Shown piece by piece: positions 26,127-35,373 of a stretch of DNA of 39,508 nucleotides. Where the stretch lies: positions 1 through 39,508 of the forward strand of contig JAGBND010000061.1 of assembly GCA_017634575.1 (NCBI GenBank), in the 5' to 3' direction. This stretch comes from Bacillota bacterium. GTDB taxonomy: Bacteria > Bacillota > Clostridia > Lachnospirales > Bianqueaceae. The position numbers were made by a program, and so were the translations under genes. A model generated the notes under the pieces. The model was not told the DNA's origin. It worked only from the letters and a program-made list of their open reading frames with translations, and made no database searches. Every line of letters begins with the position of its first letter. Position 1 is the stretch's first letter.

Positions 26127-26477
26127 ATGGAACCGATTACAAATTCAGGCGCTTCGAAGAGCGTTAAAAAAGACCAGATCCGCATTTCCAACGACGTGAT
26201 CAGCGTGATCGCCTCTCTTGCGGTGGCGGATGAACTGGGGAATGAAAAGAGCAGCAAAAAGGCTGCCAAAGGAAAAGGCATCAGCGTAGATGTCGAGGAA
26301 GACAAGATCAGGATTGGCGTTGACCTGACGGTTTCCTATGGGACCAAGATTCCCGAGCTTGCGGAAAACATTCAATCCAAGGTTAAAACCTCGGTTGAAA
26401 ATATGACCGGCATGCAGGTCGAGAGCGTCAGCGTGACAGTCAGCGGAATGAACATTGACAAACAAGTAAAAGAATAA
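26127..26477 (+). CDS. Asp23/Gls24 family envelope stress response protein
   Basis: Asp23-family proteins are small, often membrane-associated envelope stress proteins of Firmicutes. The 116-residue product has the family pattern: ISNDVISVIASLAVADELGN near the N-terminus, ISVDVEEDKIRIGVDLTVSYGTKIPELAENIQ, and VKTSVENMTGMQVESVSVTVSG. The usual AATEVEGV-type segment reads AVADELGNE here and a Lys-rich stretch follows it. ATG 26127 is chosen since GGAGG (26117-26121) is 5 bases upstream; an ATG at 26115 would overlap that site. The gene commonly precedes nusB in clostridia. Confidence 0.88.
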   Translation: MEPITNSGASKSVKKDQIRISNDVISVIASLAVADELGNEKSSKKAAKGKGISVDVEEDKIRIGVDLTVSYGTKIPELAENIQSKVKTSVENMTGMQVESVSVTVSGMNIDKQVKE

Positions 26478-26494
26478 TTCCAAATGTACAACTG

Positions 26495-26532
26495 AAAAGG
26501 CGCGGTCTGTTTGTTTTAAGACGGCGCCTTTT
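26495..26532 (+). terminator. Intrinsic terminator after the Asp23 gene
   Basis: AAAAGGCGC (26495-26503) pairs with GCGCCTTTT (26524-26532), with partial extension by GGTCT/AGAC inside. The terminal TTTT gives a short U-tract. Confidence 0.65.
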
Positions 26533-26546
26533 CGCTTAAAGGAAGG

Positions 26547-26744
26547 TGAACAGGGGGAACACAGGGGACGGTTAATGCTAAACAGTCGCCGCCATAGGGT
26601 CGCCCTGCATACTCTGCCGCCATGCTGTCCATATTTAAATCCTTAAGATGTTGCGGCAGCCGTCTGCAGGGTGACCCTATGGCGGCTCTGCGTTTCATGC
26701 GTTCTGTGTGGGGCTTTGCGGCATGGGATGTTCTCTGTGTTCAC
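26547..26744. repeat. Nested inverted-repeat element (MITE/REP-like) before nusB
   Basis: The 292-base gap between the Asp23 gene and nusB is filled by a symmetric element. Outer arms: GTGAACA (26547-26553) with TGTTCAC (26738-26744), and GAACACAG (26557-26564) with CTGTGTTC (26735-26742). Middle arms of 22 bases (26588-26609 and 26665-26686) match with one mismatch. Inner arms: CTGCCGC (26614-26620) with GCGGCAG (26653-26659). There is no convincing gene inside. The G-rich end followed by GACGGTT resembles, from memory, repeats associated with RAYT transposases in clostridia. Confidence 0.7.
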
Positions 26745-26769
26745 TAACAAAATAAAAAGGAGCTCTATA

Positions 26770-27186
26770 ATGACACGAAGTGAAGCCAGAGAGCATGTCA
26801 TGAGAATTCTCTACGAGATTGAATTCAGACCGAAAGAAAATATACAGGAACTGGCGGAGATCTATCTGGAGCTGGTTCCGGAAGAGCCTGCCAACCTGGC
26901 AGAGCGGGATTTTATTCTTCGGGAAGTAAACGGTACCATGGAGCATGTGGCAGAGCTGGATGAAGCCATCGCTGCCTGCGTTCATGGATGGAGCCTTAAT
27001 CGTCTGTCCAAGGTGGATCTGGCAATCTTAAGGCTGGCCCTTTATGAAATCCGATATGAAGAAGATATTCCCGAACGGGTCAGTATCAACGAGGCTGTTG
27101 AGCTTGCCAAAAAGTATTCTCAGGAAGCGGCAAGAGGCTTTGTAAACGGCATATTGGCCAATTTTGCGAAATCTGAAGGCAAATGA
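26770..27186 (+). CDS. nusB: Transcription antitermination factor NusB
   Basis: NusB joins NusE, NusA and NusG in the antitermination complex on rRNA operons. The 138-residue all-helical protein begins TRSEAREHVMRILYEIEF and has WSLNRLSKVDLAILRLALYEI and INEAVELAKKYSQEAARGFVNGILA, which are family marks. AAGGAG (26757-26762) is 7 bases upstream of ATG 26770; longer forms starting near 26671 would be encoded by the repeat element and are rejected. It overlaps xseA by 4 bases (ATGA). Confidence 0.96.
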   Translation: MTRSEAREHVMRILYEIEFRPKENIQELAEIYLELVPEEPANLAERDFILREVNGTMEHVAELDEAIAACVHGWSLNRLSKVDLAILRLALYEIRYEEDIPERVSINEAVELAKKYSQEAARGFVNGILANFAKSEGK

Positions 27187-28409
27187 GAGAAACTAAGGTA
27201 TATCCGGTATCGGTTATCAATTTATATGTGAAGCGGATTCTCTCTGCGGATCCTATCCTGCAGGATGTGATGATCAGCGGCGAAATATCCAACTTCAAAC
27301 GGCATTCTTCCGGGCATTTATACTTTACCCTGAAGGATGCTGCCGGCGCCATCGATGCAGTCATGTTTGCTTCCGATGCCAGAGGACTTCGGTTTTTCCC
27401 GGTAAACGGCGATGAGGTCGTTGTAAGGGGATCTGTTTCCCTTTATGAAAAAACCGGTAAATATCAGGTCTATGTCCGCAGCATGAAAAAAAGCGGCAGC
27501 GGCGATCTGTATCTGGCCTTTGAGCAGCTGAAGCAGAAGCTGGAGAGGGAGGGACTTTTCGATCCCGCCTACAAAAAACCGATCCCGGCTTTTCCCAGAA
27601 AAATCGGAATCGTTACATCCCCCACCGGAGCTGCCATCGAGGATATTACGCAGATTTCCAGACGCCGGTTTCCGGGGGTTCGTCTGGTGCTGTATCCGGC
27701 CAAGGTGCAGGGAGAAGGCGCTGCCCGGACCATTGTTCAGGGCATAAGGCTGCTGGATCGAATTCCGGATGTGGATACCATTATTGTGGCCAGAGGCGGC
27801 GGCAGCATAGAAGATTTGTGGGCTTTCAATGAAGAAATGACAGCCAGAGCCATTTTTGCCTGTCAGACGCCGATCATCAGCGGCGTAGGCCACGAGACCG
27901 ATTTTACCATCGCCGATTTTGTTTCTGATCTCAGAGCGCCGACTCCATCGGCAGCCGCCGAGCTTTCGGTGCCCTCTGCCCGGGATATTCTTCTTAAGGG
28001 CGAAGGGCAGACGCTCAGACAGCGCGATTTTCTGATCCGCTATCTTCAGCAGGAGAGAGGAAAGCTTTCCATGCTGGAAAGAGCGCTTCGGCTGAGCTCC
28101 CCCAGACAGAAGCTGATGGACAGAAGGCTGGATGTAGATCGGTATATGCAGCATATGCAGCAGCTTATCTCACAGAATCTGGATGACAGGCTTCATCTTC
28201 TGGACAAGCTTTCCCAGAGACTTGAGATGAGTTCTCCTTTGCATCAGCTGGAGAGAGGCTATGCCTATATTTCCGACGAGCAGGGAAGAACGTTGAATAG
28301 CGCCGGTTCCCTGAGGGTTGGCGATAAAATCAAGGTGACCATGTCAGATGGATCGTTAGAGACCAGAATTGAAAGGATTAACAAGGCCGATGGAAGCGCA
28401 GAAGAATGA
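27183..28409 (+). CDS. xseA: Exodeoxyribonuclease VII large subunit
   Basis: Exonuclease VII degrades single-stranded DNA from both ends. The 408-residue protein has an N-terminal OB-fold (about 1-100; VSGEISN-like VMISGEISNFKRHSSGHLYFTLKD), a catalytic core with IGIVTSPTGAAIEDI, the RGGGSIEDLWAFNEE block and SGVGHETDFTIADFVSDLRAPTPSAAAE, then a coiled-coil region. Start ATG overlaps the nusB stop (ATGA), implying coupling. xseB follows with overlap. Confidence 0.97.
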   Translation: MRETKVYPVSVINLYVKRILSADPILQDVMISGEISNFKRHSSGHLYFTLKDAAGAIDAVMFASDARGLRFFPVNGDEVVVRGSVSLYEKTGKYQVYVRSMKKSGSGDLYLAFEQLKQKLEREGLFDPAYKKPIPAFPRKIGIVTSPTGAAIEDITQISRRRFPGVRLVLYPAKVQGEGAARTIVQGIRLLDRIPDVDTIIVARGGGSIEDLWAFNEEMTARAIFACQTPIISGVGHETDFTIADFVSDLRAPTPSAAAELSVPSARDILLKGEGQTLRQRDFLIRYLQQERGKLSMLERALRLSSPRQKLMDRRLDVDRYMQHMQQLISQNLDDRLHLLDKLSQRLEMSSPLHQLERGYAYISDEQGRTLNSAGSLRVGDKIKVTMSDGSLETRIERINKADGSAEE

Positions 28410-28650
28410 AATGACCGTTGAACAGATGCTCGATCGATTGCAGGCCATCACCGATCAGATGGAAACGGGCCAGCTTCAGCTGTCTCAGATGATGGAGCTG
28501 TATAAAGAAGGAAAAAGCCTGGAGAAAAAAATCAGGGAAATGCTGGACCTGACAGAAAAAGAAATTGAAATGCTGAATACCGGCTTTGATCAGGACAGCG
28601 AAAACGGGATGAATAGCATACCAGAGGAAAACGAATATGACAATATCTAA
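28390..28650 (+). CDS. xseB: Exodeoxyribonuclease VII small subunit
   Basis: A small helical-hairpin protein of about 86 residues binding XseA. It shows the family pattern MLDRLQAITDQMETGQLQLSQMMELYKEGKSL. Start choice is uncertain: ATG 28390 overlaps xseA by 20 bases, while ATG 28411, one base after the xseA stop, would give 79 residues. The C-terminal tail is Glu/Asn-rich. It overlaps ispA by 14 bases. Confidence 0.9.
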   Translation: MEAQKNEMTVEQMLDRLQAITDQMETGQLQLSQMMELYKEGKSLEKKIREMLDLTEKEIEMLNTGFDQDSENGMNSIPEENEYDNI

Positions 28651-29563
28651 TAAGGAAGCAAGAGATTGGAAACAGATCGAACTGACGCAGGACATCGAGA
28701 AGGACCTGAAGGATCGGATCAGCAAGGGAGAGGGACCGGATCAGACCTTGTGGGACGCAATGAGCTATTCTCTGCTGGCAGGGGGAAAATGGATCAGACC
28801 GCTTTTGCTGATGCTGACCGGCCTTTCTCTGGGCGCTTCAAAAGAAGATCTGCTTCCCTTTGCATCGGCCCTTGAGATGATCCATACCTATTCTCTGATT
28901 CATGACGATCTACCGGCGATGGATAACGACGATTACCGCAGAGGCAGACTGACCAATCACAAGGTTTATGGCGAGGCTCAGGCGATCCTGGCAGGAGACG
29001 GTCTTTTGAATCTGGCTTTCGAAACCATGTCTGATTCCTGCTACGACTCCGCAAAGGTGTGGGATCATGACAAGACCATATGCAAACTGCAGGCCATGGC
29101 CTATATGGCGCATGCATCCGGCGCCAAAGGAATGATTGCCGGACAGAGCGCCGATCTGATGAGCGAAGATAAAACGGTTTCCTCCCAGACCCTTGCGTAT
29201 ACGGAATTTAACAAGACCAGCCGTCTTTTGATGAGCGCCCTTTATGCCGGCGCTGCGGTTGCCGGCGCAGGGGAAGATGTGCTGGACGCTCTGGAGAACG
29301 CCGGCGGCATGATCGGGCTGGCTTTTCAGATCCGCGACGATGTGCTGGATGTGGAAGGCACCCTGGAAAAGCTGGGAAAAATGCAGGGCAGCGATGAGAA
29401 GAGCGCCAAATCCACTTTTGTCAGCCTGTACGGATTGGAAAGAGCAAAAAAAGAGGTGTTTGCCTTGACGGATCAGGCCCTGGAAGAACTCAGAATACTT
29501 CCGGGCGAATGCGGAGAAAGCGCAAGAGCGCTGATTCGTTCTCTGGCATACAGAGACCATTAA
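28637..29563 (+). CDS. ispA: Geranyl/farnesyl diphosphate synthase (polyprenyl synthetase)
   Basis: A prenyl chain elongation enzyme condensing isopentenyl diphosphate with allylic diphosphates. The 308-residue protein has the first Asp-rich motif DDLPAMDNDD at 90-99 followed by RRG, and the second DDVLD at 234-238. Short-chain (farnesyl) specificity is inferred from length and operon position before dxs; chain length is not proven by sequence. AGAGGAAA lies in xseB, upstream of the ATG at 28637. Confidence 0.94.
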   Translation: MTISNKEARDWKQIELTQDIEKDLKDRISKGEGPDQTLWDAMSYSLLAGGKWIRPLLLMLTGLSLGASKEDLLPFASALEMIHTYSLIHDDLPAMDNDDYRRGRLTNHKVYGEAQAILAGDGLLNLAFETMSDSCYDSAKVWDHDKTICKLQAMAYMAHASGAKGMIAGQSADLMSEDKTVSSQTLAYTEFNKTSRLLMSALYAGAAVAGAGEDVLDALENAGGMIGLAFQIRDDVLDVEGTLEKLGKMQGSDEKSAKSTFVSLYGLERAKKEVFALTDQALEELRILPGECGESARALIRSLAYRDH

Positions 29564-29605
29564 TGATTTTATACGAAATACAACGAGAGAAAGGGGGGTG
29601 CCGAT

Positions 29606-31519
29606 ATGAAGCTGCTTCCTCTGATCAGCAGTCCTGACGATCTGAAAAAGCTATCTATCAGGGAACTGGAGCTGTTGGCAGAAGAAATCCGGCATTTCCT
29701 GGTGAGTCATGTGTCCACTACCGGAGGTCATTTATCCTCCAATCTGGGCGTGGTGGAGCTGACGCTGGCCCTGGAGAGGGAACTTGATCTTCCTAAAGAC
29801 AAACTGATTTTTGATGTAGGCCATCAATCCTATGTTCATAAAATCCTGACAGGCAGAGCCGATGATTTTGTCCATCTGCGGCAGAAGGGAGGCTTGTCCG
29901 GTTTTCCTAAAGGCAAAGAAAGCATCTATGATGCATTTGATACAGGTCATGCCAGTACATCGATTTCAGCGGCTTACGGGCTGGCGAAGGCAAGAGACCT
30001 GACTGGAGAAAACTATGAGGTGGCCTGTGTAATCGGCGATGGCTCCATGACAGGCGGCATGGCTTATGAGGCCATGAACAACGCAGGCAAGGACAAGACC
30101 AAGCTGATCGTGGTGCTGAACGACAACGAGATGGCCATCAGCCGGAACGTGGGTTCTTTGTCAACCCATCTTTCAAGACTGCGCACCCGGCAGGGCTATC
30201 TTTCCAGTAAAAATCTGGTTAAGGAACAGGTGAACCGTTACCCTGCTCTGATGCCGCTTTATAAAGTGGCGGATAAAGCCAAGAACCGGCTGAAATATCT
30301 CATGCTTCAGGGCATTTTGTTTGGGGAGATGGGATTTACCTATCTGGGACCGGTGGATGGCCACAATTTGGAAGATCTGATTGAAGTCATCCATGAAGCC
30401 AAAAAGCTTAAAGAGCCGGTGCTGATTCATGTTACCACCATCAAAGGAAAAGGCTATGCGCCCGCCCAGAACAGACCGGACGCCTACCATGGCATCAGCT
30501 GCGGGGCGAAAAAAGGGAAAACATGGTCAGAAGCCTTTGGCGAAAAGATCACATCCATGGCCAGAAAGGATCCGGCCATTGTGGCCATCACTGCCGCTAT
30601 GCGCGATGGCGTCGGCCTGATCCCGGATCTGTCTGACGAAGCGGATGGTTCCGTGATGGAGCATCTGGAAGGCTTTCCCTCTGACCGGCTTTTTGATGTG
30701 GGAATTGCGGAAGAGCATGCGGTTACCTTTGCCGGCGGTCTTGCGAAGGGAGGGATGAAACCCTTTGTGGCCATCTATTCAACCTTCCTGCAGCGCGCCT
30801 ACGATCAGATGCTTCACGATGTCTGCCTTACCGGCCAGCCGGTGGTTTTTGCGGTGGATCACAGCGGAATAGTGGGAGAGGATGGAGAAACCCATCAAGG
30901 CGTCTTTGATACCGCTTATCTCTCTTCCATTCCGGGAATGGTGGTGCTGGCGCCTTCCTGCAAGGAAGAAATGGAATGGATGATGGAAAAGGCTGTTTCC
31001 CTTCACGCGCCGGCCGCCATTAAATATCCCAAAGGACGGGTTCCGGTTCTTCAGGATTTATCTGAAGCAAATCTGGTTTTTGAGGAGGATGGCCTGCTGA
31101 AAAGCTCTGCTGTGTATGTGTCTGAAGGTCCTTCGGACCCGTCTTCCCGCCGTGTTTTGCTTCTTTCGGTGGGTGACCGGCTCTCAAGCTGTCTTCAGGC
31201 GGCTTCCCTTCTTGAGCAAGAGGGATATGCGGTGTCCGTGGTCAATGTGCGGTGCGTGCATCCCATTGATACAGATACCATCGCATCCTATGCCCGTCAG
31301 AATGATCTGATCATCTGTGTGGAGGAGCAGGTCTGGCAGGGAAGCTTCAGCATGCAGCTGGCAGCCTATCTGGAAAAGACGCATGCAGGCGCCGCCTTCG
31401 AGGCGATTACCCTTCCGGATGCGTTCATCAGTCACGATACCCGCGAAAGCCTGCTTCAAACCTACGGGCTGAATGCGGATGGAATTGTTAAAAGGTGTCT
31501 GGAATTTTGGAAGAAATGA
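29606..31519 (+). CDS. dxs: 1-deoxy-D-xylulose-5-phosphate synthase
   Basis: The first enzyme of the MEP isoprenoid pathway: thiamine-diphosphate-dependent condensation of pyruvate and glyceraldehyde-3-phosphate. The 637-residue protein has TTGGHLSSNLG, DVGHQSYVHKILTGR, GDGSMTGGMAYEAMNNAG (TPP site), VVLNDNEMAIS, the central transketolase domain (VGIAEEHAVTFAGG, DHSGIVGEDGETHQG) and a C-terminal domain. A purine-rich GAAAGGGGGG region precedes the ATG. Its stop overlaps the tlyA start (ATGA). Confidence 0.97.
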   Translation: MKLLPLISSPDDLKKLSIRELELLAEEIRHFLVSHVSTTGGHLSSNLGVVELTLALERELDLPKDKLIFDVGHQSYVHKILTGRADDFVHLRQKGGLSGFPKGKESIYDAFDTGHASTSISAAYGLAKARDLTGENYEVACVIGDGSMTGGMAYEAMNNAGKDKTKLIVVLNDNEMAISRNVGSLSTHLSRLRTRQGYLSSKNLVKEQVNRYPALMPLYKVADKAKNRLKYLMLQGILFGEMGFTYLGPVDGHNLEDLIEVIHEAKKLKEPVLIHVTTIKGKGYAPAQNRPDAYHGISCGAKKGKTWSEAFGEKITSMARKDPAIVAITAAMRDGVGLIPDLSDEADGSVMEHLEGFPSDRLFDVGIAEEHAVTFAGGLAKGGMKPFVAIYSTFLQRAYDQMLHDVCLTGQPVVFAVDHSGIVGEDGETHQGVFDTAYLSSIPGMVVLAPSCKEEMEWMMEKAVSLHAPAAIKYPKGRVPVLQDLSEANLVFEEDGLLKSSAVYVSEGPSDPSSRRVLLLSVGDRLSSCLQAASLLEQEGYAVSVVNVRCVHPIDTDTIASYARQNDLIICVEEQVWQGSFSMQLAAYLEKTHAGAAFEAITLPDAFISHDTRESLLQTYGLNADGIVKRCLEFWKK

Positions 31520-32337
31520 TGCGCGTAGACCGCCTTTTGGTGGAAAAAGGCCTGATATCCAGCCGTCAGAAAGCCAGAGAGCTGGTGCTGCTTGGTGGGG
31601 TGAAGGCAAATGGAAGGATCATTAAAAAGGTTTCGGAGCAGTTCGCCTTCGATACCGAGTTTGAAATTGACCAGTCCCAGGACCCTTATGTTTCCAGGGG
31701 AGGGCGAAAGCTGGAGAAGGCTTTTGAGGTATTTGATCTGGATGCGGCAGGCAAAACCTGCCTGGATGCGGGAGCCTCCACAGGCGGCTTTACCCACTGT
31801 CTTCTTCAGCATGGCGCATCCAGGATTTATGCCGTGGATGTGGGCAGCGGACAGCTGGCCGAAAGCCTCCGTGATGACGTCCGTGTGATCAATATGGAGA
31901 ATACCAATCTCAGATATCTGAATCCTTCCGCCATAGAACCATGTGATTTTCTCTGCGCTGATTTGTCTTTTATTTCTCTGACGCTTCTGTTTGAACCCTT
32001 GAGCGCTTTTTTGAAGGAGTCTGCCCAGTGCGTATTTCTGGTAAAGCCGCAGTTTGAAGCGGGAAAGGAAAATATCGGCAAGGGTGGTATTGTGAAAGAT
32101 AAAAGGGTCCATCAGAAGGTGCTTCGGCGCGTTTTCCAAAGCTGCCTTGAGGCAGGTTTTTCCGTGAAAGGATTGAGCGCTTCACCCATTAAGGGGTCAG
32201 ACGGCAATCAGGAGTATCTGCTGTTTGCCGGATATGAGGGGAAAAAGGATCAGCCGGACGTGACGCAAAAGGCGCAGGCTGCGCTGCCGGATTCTCTTGA
32301 AAATATGATCCGGCAGTGTCTGCAGGATCAGGTTTGA
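31516..32337 (+). CDS. tlyA: TlyA family rRNA (cytidine-2'-O)-methyltransferase
   Basis: The 273-residue protein has an N-terminal S4 RNA-binding domain (MRVDRLLVEKGLISSRQKARELVLLGGV) and an FtsJ/RrmJ-type methyltransferase with the AdoMet motif LDAGASTGGFTHCLL, DVGSGQ, CADLSFISL and VKPQFEAGK. TlyA proteins methylate rRNA in characterised species; some were named haemolysins. ATG 31516 overlaps the dxs stop by ATGA; ATG 31519 is equally possible, while a GTG at 31495 adds atypical residues. In many Firmicutes nadK and argR lie next; here recN follows directly. Confidence 0.93.
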   Translation: MMRVDRLLVEKGLISSRQKARELVLLGGVKANGRIIKKVSEQFAFDTEFEIDQSQDPYVSRGGRKLEKAFEVFDLDAAGKTCLDAGASTGGFTHCLLQHGASRIYAVDVGSGQLAESLRDDVRVINMENTNLRYLNPSAIEPCDFLCADLSFISLTLLFEPLSAFLKESAQCVFLVKPQFEAGKENIGKGGIVKDKRVHQKVLRRVFQSCLEAGFSVKGLSASPIKGSDGNQEYLLFAGYEGKKDQPDVTQKAQAALPDSLENMIRQCLQDQV

Positions 32338-32356
32338 AATACATAAAGGAATAAAC

Positions 32357-34084
32357 ATGCTTAAGAATATACAGGTTCAGAATATTGCCTTGATTGATGA
32401 AGCAGATATTTCTCTTGGCGAGGGCTTAGGGGTTCTTACGGGAGAAACCGGAGCCGGCAAGAGTATTCTGCTGGGCGCTATCGGACTGGCGCTGGGCAGG
32501 CGAGGTTCCAAAGACGCCGTGCGGGATCCGTCAAAAAGCGCACAGGTATCTCTCCTTTTTTCCGGCATCAGCCCTGAGATTCTTCCCCGGCTGGAGGAAA
32601 TGGGGATTGATCTGACGGACGATGAGCTGATGATCCGGCGCCGGTTTACCGGCAGCAAGAGCGCCATTACGGCAAATGGGACCGTCATTACGGCTGCGGA
32701 AGCCCGGGAGCTTTCATCCCTTCTGATTGATATTCATTCTCAGCATGATAACCAGTCTCTATTAAAACCATCCGGTCAGATGGATCTGCTGGACCGGTTC
32801 GTCCCGGATATACAGGAAAAGCTGGAGCTTCAGGCTTCTTTATATCAGAAGGTGCGCAAACTTCAGGAAGAAAAGGCCCTGTTTGAAGAAAAGGGCAAGG
32901 ACCGGGAACGGCTGCTTTCTCTGATGGGTTATGAGCTGCAGGAAATTGAAGAGGCTGCCTTGAAAGAAGGGGAAGAAGAGCAGCTGATTCAGGAGAGAAA
33001 AAAGCTTCTGTATCAGGAAAGGCTCCAGGAGGCGTCTCTTTCAGCCTTCGGCGCGCTCCTTGGCTCGGAGGATTCTGCTTATTCGAAATTGGATGAAGCC
33101 ATTCATCAGATCAGCCGGGTAGAGGCCTATGACACGGATTTCTTTTCTCCTTTTCTGAGATCCCTGGAGGAATCCAGATCTCTTGTGGAGGATATCGGCA
33201 GGGAGTTTCGGGACTATGGGGAAAACGCCCAGTCTGATCCGGGACGATTGTCCGCTCTGGAGGAACGATACGACCTGATCGAGCGGATGAAGCGCAAATA
33301 TGGCGACACCCTTCAGAAAATCGAAGCCTACAGAGCCAGGACGCAGGAAGAAAAACGCAAGCTGGAAGATCTGGATGAAACCATCCGGGATCTGGATGAT
33401 CAGATCCGTCGGCAATCTCTTGCTCTTGAAAAACATGCCGAAGCTCTTTCTATCGACAGGAAGCGGGCAGCGGCTCAGATCGAAAAAGAAATTACCGACA
33501 TTCTTGCAACCCTTGAATTCGAGGATCCTCTTTTCACCATTGCGGTCGAAGAGGGGCCCATGGGAAGGACTGGAAAGGACAAGGTTGTCTTTGAAATCCG
33601 CACCAATGTGGGAGAGTCCTTAAAGCCCCTGTCGGAAATTGCTTCCGGCGGTGAGCTCAGCCGCGTCATGCTGGCCATCAAGACCGTCCTGGCCAAACAG
33701 GACGATATCGATACACTGATCTTTGATGAAATTGATACGGGCATCAGCGGACGAACCGCGCAGTCCGTGGCCGAGAAAATGGCGCTGATCGCCAGATACC
33801 ATCAGGTCATCTGTGTGACGCATCTGCCTCAGATTGCAGCAATGGCTGATGATCATTTGCGAATTGAAAAAAGCTCTGCCGCCGGGCATACCGCGACCAA
33901 TGTCTATTCCCTCAAGGAGGACGAGATGGTGGAAGAGCTTTCCAGAATGCTGGGCGGCGCTGTGATTACGAAAGCGGTCCGGGATAATGCCGCCGAGATG
34001 AAAAAACTCGCCCTGTCCTATAAAGCTTCTTTAGGAGAAAATAACCCTGCAGGAGAAAATCTCTCCAAGGGAGAGATGAAATGA
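32357..34084 (+). CDS. recN: DNA repair protein RecN
   Basis: An SMC-like ATPase acting in double-strand break repair. The 575-residue protein has Walker A GETGAGKS at 29-36, IDIHSQHDNQSLL, a central coiled coil of moderate length, the ABC signature ASGGELSRVMLAIK and Walker B LIFDEIDTGISGRTAQSV, then CVTHLPQIAAMAD. AAAGGA (32345-32350) is 6 bases before the ATG. It overlaps the next gene by ATGA at 34081. Confidence 0.97.
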   Translation: MLKNIQVQNIALIDEADISLGEGLGVLTGETGAGKSILLGAIGLALGRRGSKDAVRDPSKSAQVSLLFSGISPEILPRLEEMGIDLTDDELMIRRRFTGSKSAITANGTVITAAEARELSSLLIDIHSQHDNQSLLKPSGQMDLLDRFVPDIQEKLELQASLYQKVRKLQEEKALFEEKGKDRERLLSLMGYELQEIEEAALKEGEEEQLIQERKKLLYQERLQEASLSAFGALLGSEDSAYSKLDEAIHQISRVEAYDTDFFSPFLRSLEESRSLVEDIGREFRDYGENAQSDPGRLSALEERYDLIERMKRKYGDTLQKIEAYRARTQEEKRKLEDLDETIRDLDDQIRRQSLALEKHAEALSIDRKRAAAQIEKEITDILATLEFEDPLFTIAVEEGPMGRTGKDKVVFEIRTNVGESLKPLSEIASGGELSRVMLAIKTVLAKQDDIDTLIFDEIDTGISGRTAQSVAEKMALIARYHQVICVTHLPQIAAMADDHLRIEKSSAAGHTATNVYSLKEDEMVEELSRMLGGAVITKAVRDNAAEMKKLALSYKASLGENNPAGENLSKGEMK

Positions 34085-35358
34085 GGATGGATGTTGCCAT
34101 CATCGGAGGGGGCAGCTGCGGTCTGATTACGGCTTGCCTGGCCAGTCAGGCGGGGCTTAAAACCATTCTCTTTGAAAAGCAGGACCGGGTGGGCAGAAAA
34201 CTGCTGGCTGCGGGAAATGGCTGGTGCAACCTGGCCAATCAGGATTTTTCCATGGATCATTATCATGGAAGCGCTGCAGGCGCCGCCGAGAAGGTCTTTG
34301 AGGTCTATGGCGCTGAGGCCATCGAAGCCTTCTGGAGAGATATGGGAATTGAATATGCCGTCCGGGAAAACGGAAGGTGCTATCCCCGTTCCTTTCAGGC
34401 TGCCTCTGTTGTGAACGCCCTTCGCAGAGCCTTACGATGCCAGGAAAAGAAGAACCTTCTGACCCTTAGTCTGGAGAGCGCCGTTACCGGTCTTTCCTGG
34501 AACGAAGCGGAACAGGCATTCAGCCTTAAGGTTCAAAATCCAAACAATGGCGTGAAAGGCCAGACCTGTCAGGCAAGGGCGGTGGTTCTTGCCTCCGGCG
34601 GCAAAGCCTCGCCCATGTTAGGGGGCTGTGAAGACGGCTATGCGCTGGCTAAAAGTCTTCATCTTCCGGTTACTGACTTAAGACCGGCCATTTGCCGGCT
34701 TATGTCCGACGATCCGCAGCTTAAAATGCTTGCTGGCGTCAGAACCACGGTTCCCCTTTCGTTATATAAAGACAATACCCTTGTTAAGACGATTACAGAT
34801 GAAATTCTGTTTACCAAAGAATCTTTGTCCGGGCCGGGCGCTCTTGCCCTGAGCTTTCATGCCGGAGAGCTGCTGAAGAACCGACAGGCCGGCGAAAAGA
34901 TTTTTGTGAAGCTGGATCTGGCTGAAGAGTACAGTCAGGGCGCTTTATTTGCCTACCTGTCATCCCGTTTTGCTGCCCTGGAAGATGCCAATATGCTGGA
35001 GGCGCTGGAGGGATGGATGGGGCGAACCCTTTCCCTGGCTGTGTTAAAGCGCTGCGGCATTAATCCCAATGAAGCGGCAGATGCGCTTGGCAAAAAGAAG
35101 CTGGGGCAGCTCGCCGCAGAAATGAAAGCCTTTTCGTTTGAAATAAAAGCTTTGGACAGCTTTAAGGACGCCCAGGTTACGGTTGGCGGCATTCACGCCT
35201 CTTCTTTGGGCGATGGCCTGCGAAGCAAAAAGTATCCCAGGCTTTATTTGGGCGGAGAAGTGCTGGATCTGAATGGGGATTGCGGCGGATACAACCTGAT
35301 GTTCGCCTGCGCGTCAGCGCTTTGGATTGCGAATGCGCTTTCTGCGGATCTGGCATAG
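34081..35358 (+). CDS. HI0933/YhiN-family flavoprotein (NAD(P)/FAD-dependent oxidoreductase)
   Basis: A 425-residue flavoprotein. The N-terminal dinucleotide-binding motif IIGGGSCGLITACLA leads to VGRKLLAAGNGWCNLAN, a mark of the HI0933 family. VVLASGGKASPMLGGCEDGYALA and the C-terminal VTVGGIHASSL...LYLGGEVLDLNGDCGGYNLMFACASALWIA complete the pattern. The substrate is unknown. It is translationally coupled to recN by an ATGA overlap. Confidence 0.9.
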   Translation: MRMDVAIIGGGSCGLITACLASQAGLKTILFEKQDRVGRKLLAAGNGWCNLANQDFSMDHYHGSAAGAAEKVFEVYGAEAIEAFWRDMGIEYAVRENGRCYPRSFQAASVVNALRRALRCQEKKNLLTLSLESAVTGLSWNEAEQAFSLKVQNPNNGVKGQTCQARAVVLASGGKASPMLGGCEDGYALAKSLHLPVTDLRPAICRLMSDDPQLKMLAGVRTTVPLSLYKDNTLVKTITDEILFTKESLSGPGALALSFHAGELLKNRQAGEKIFVKLDLAEEYSQGALFAYLSSRFAALEDANMLEALEGWMGRTLSLAVLKRCGINPNEAADALGKKKLGQLAAEMKAFSFEIKALDSFKDAQVTVGGIHASSLGDGLRSKKYPRLYLGGEVLDLNGDCGGYNLMFACASALWIANALSADLA

Positions 35359-35373
35359 CAGGCCGGGAGGAGC

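Noticed and set aside
26671..26769. Upstream extension of nusB by 33 codons.
   Set aside because: It is encoded by the inverted-repeat element, and AAGGAG fits the ATG at 26770, where NusB homology begins.
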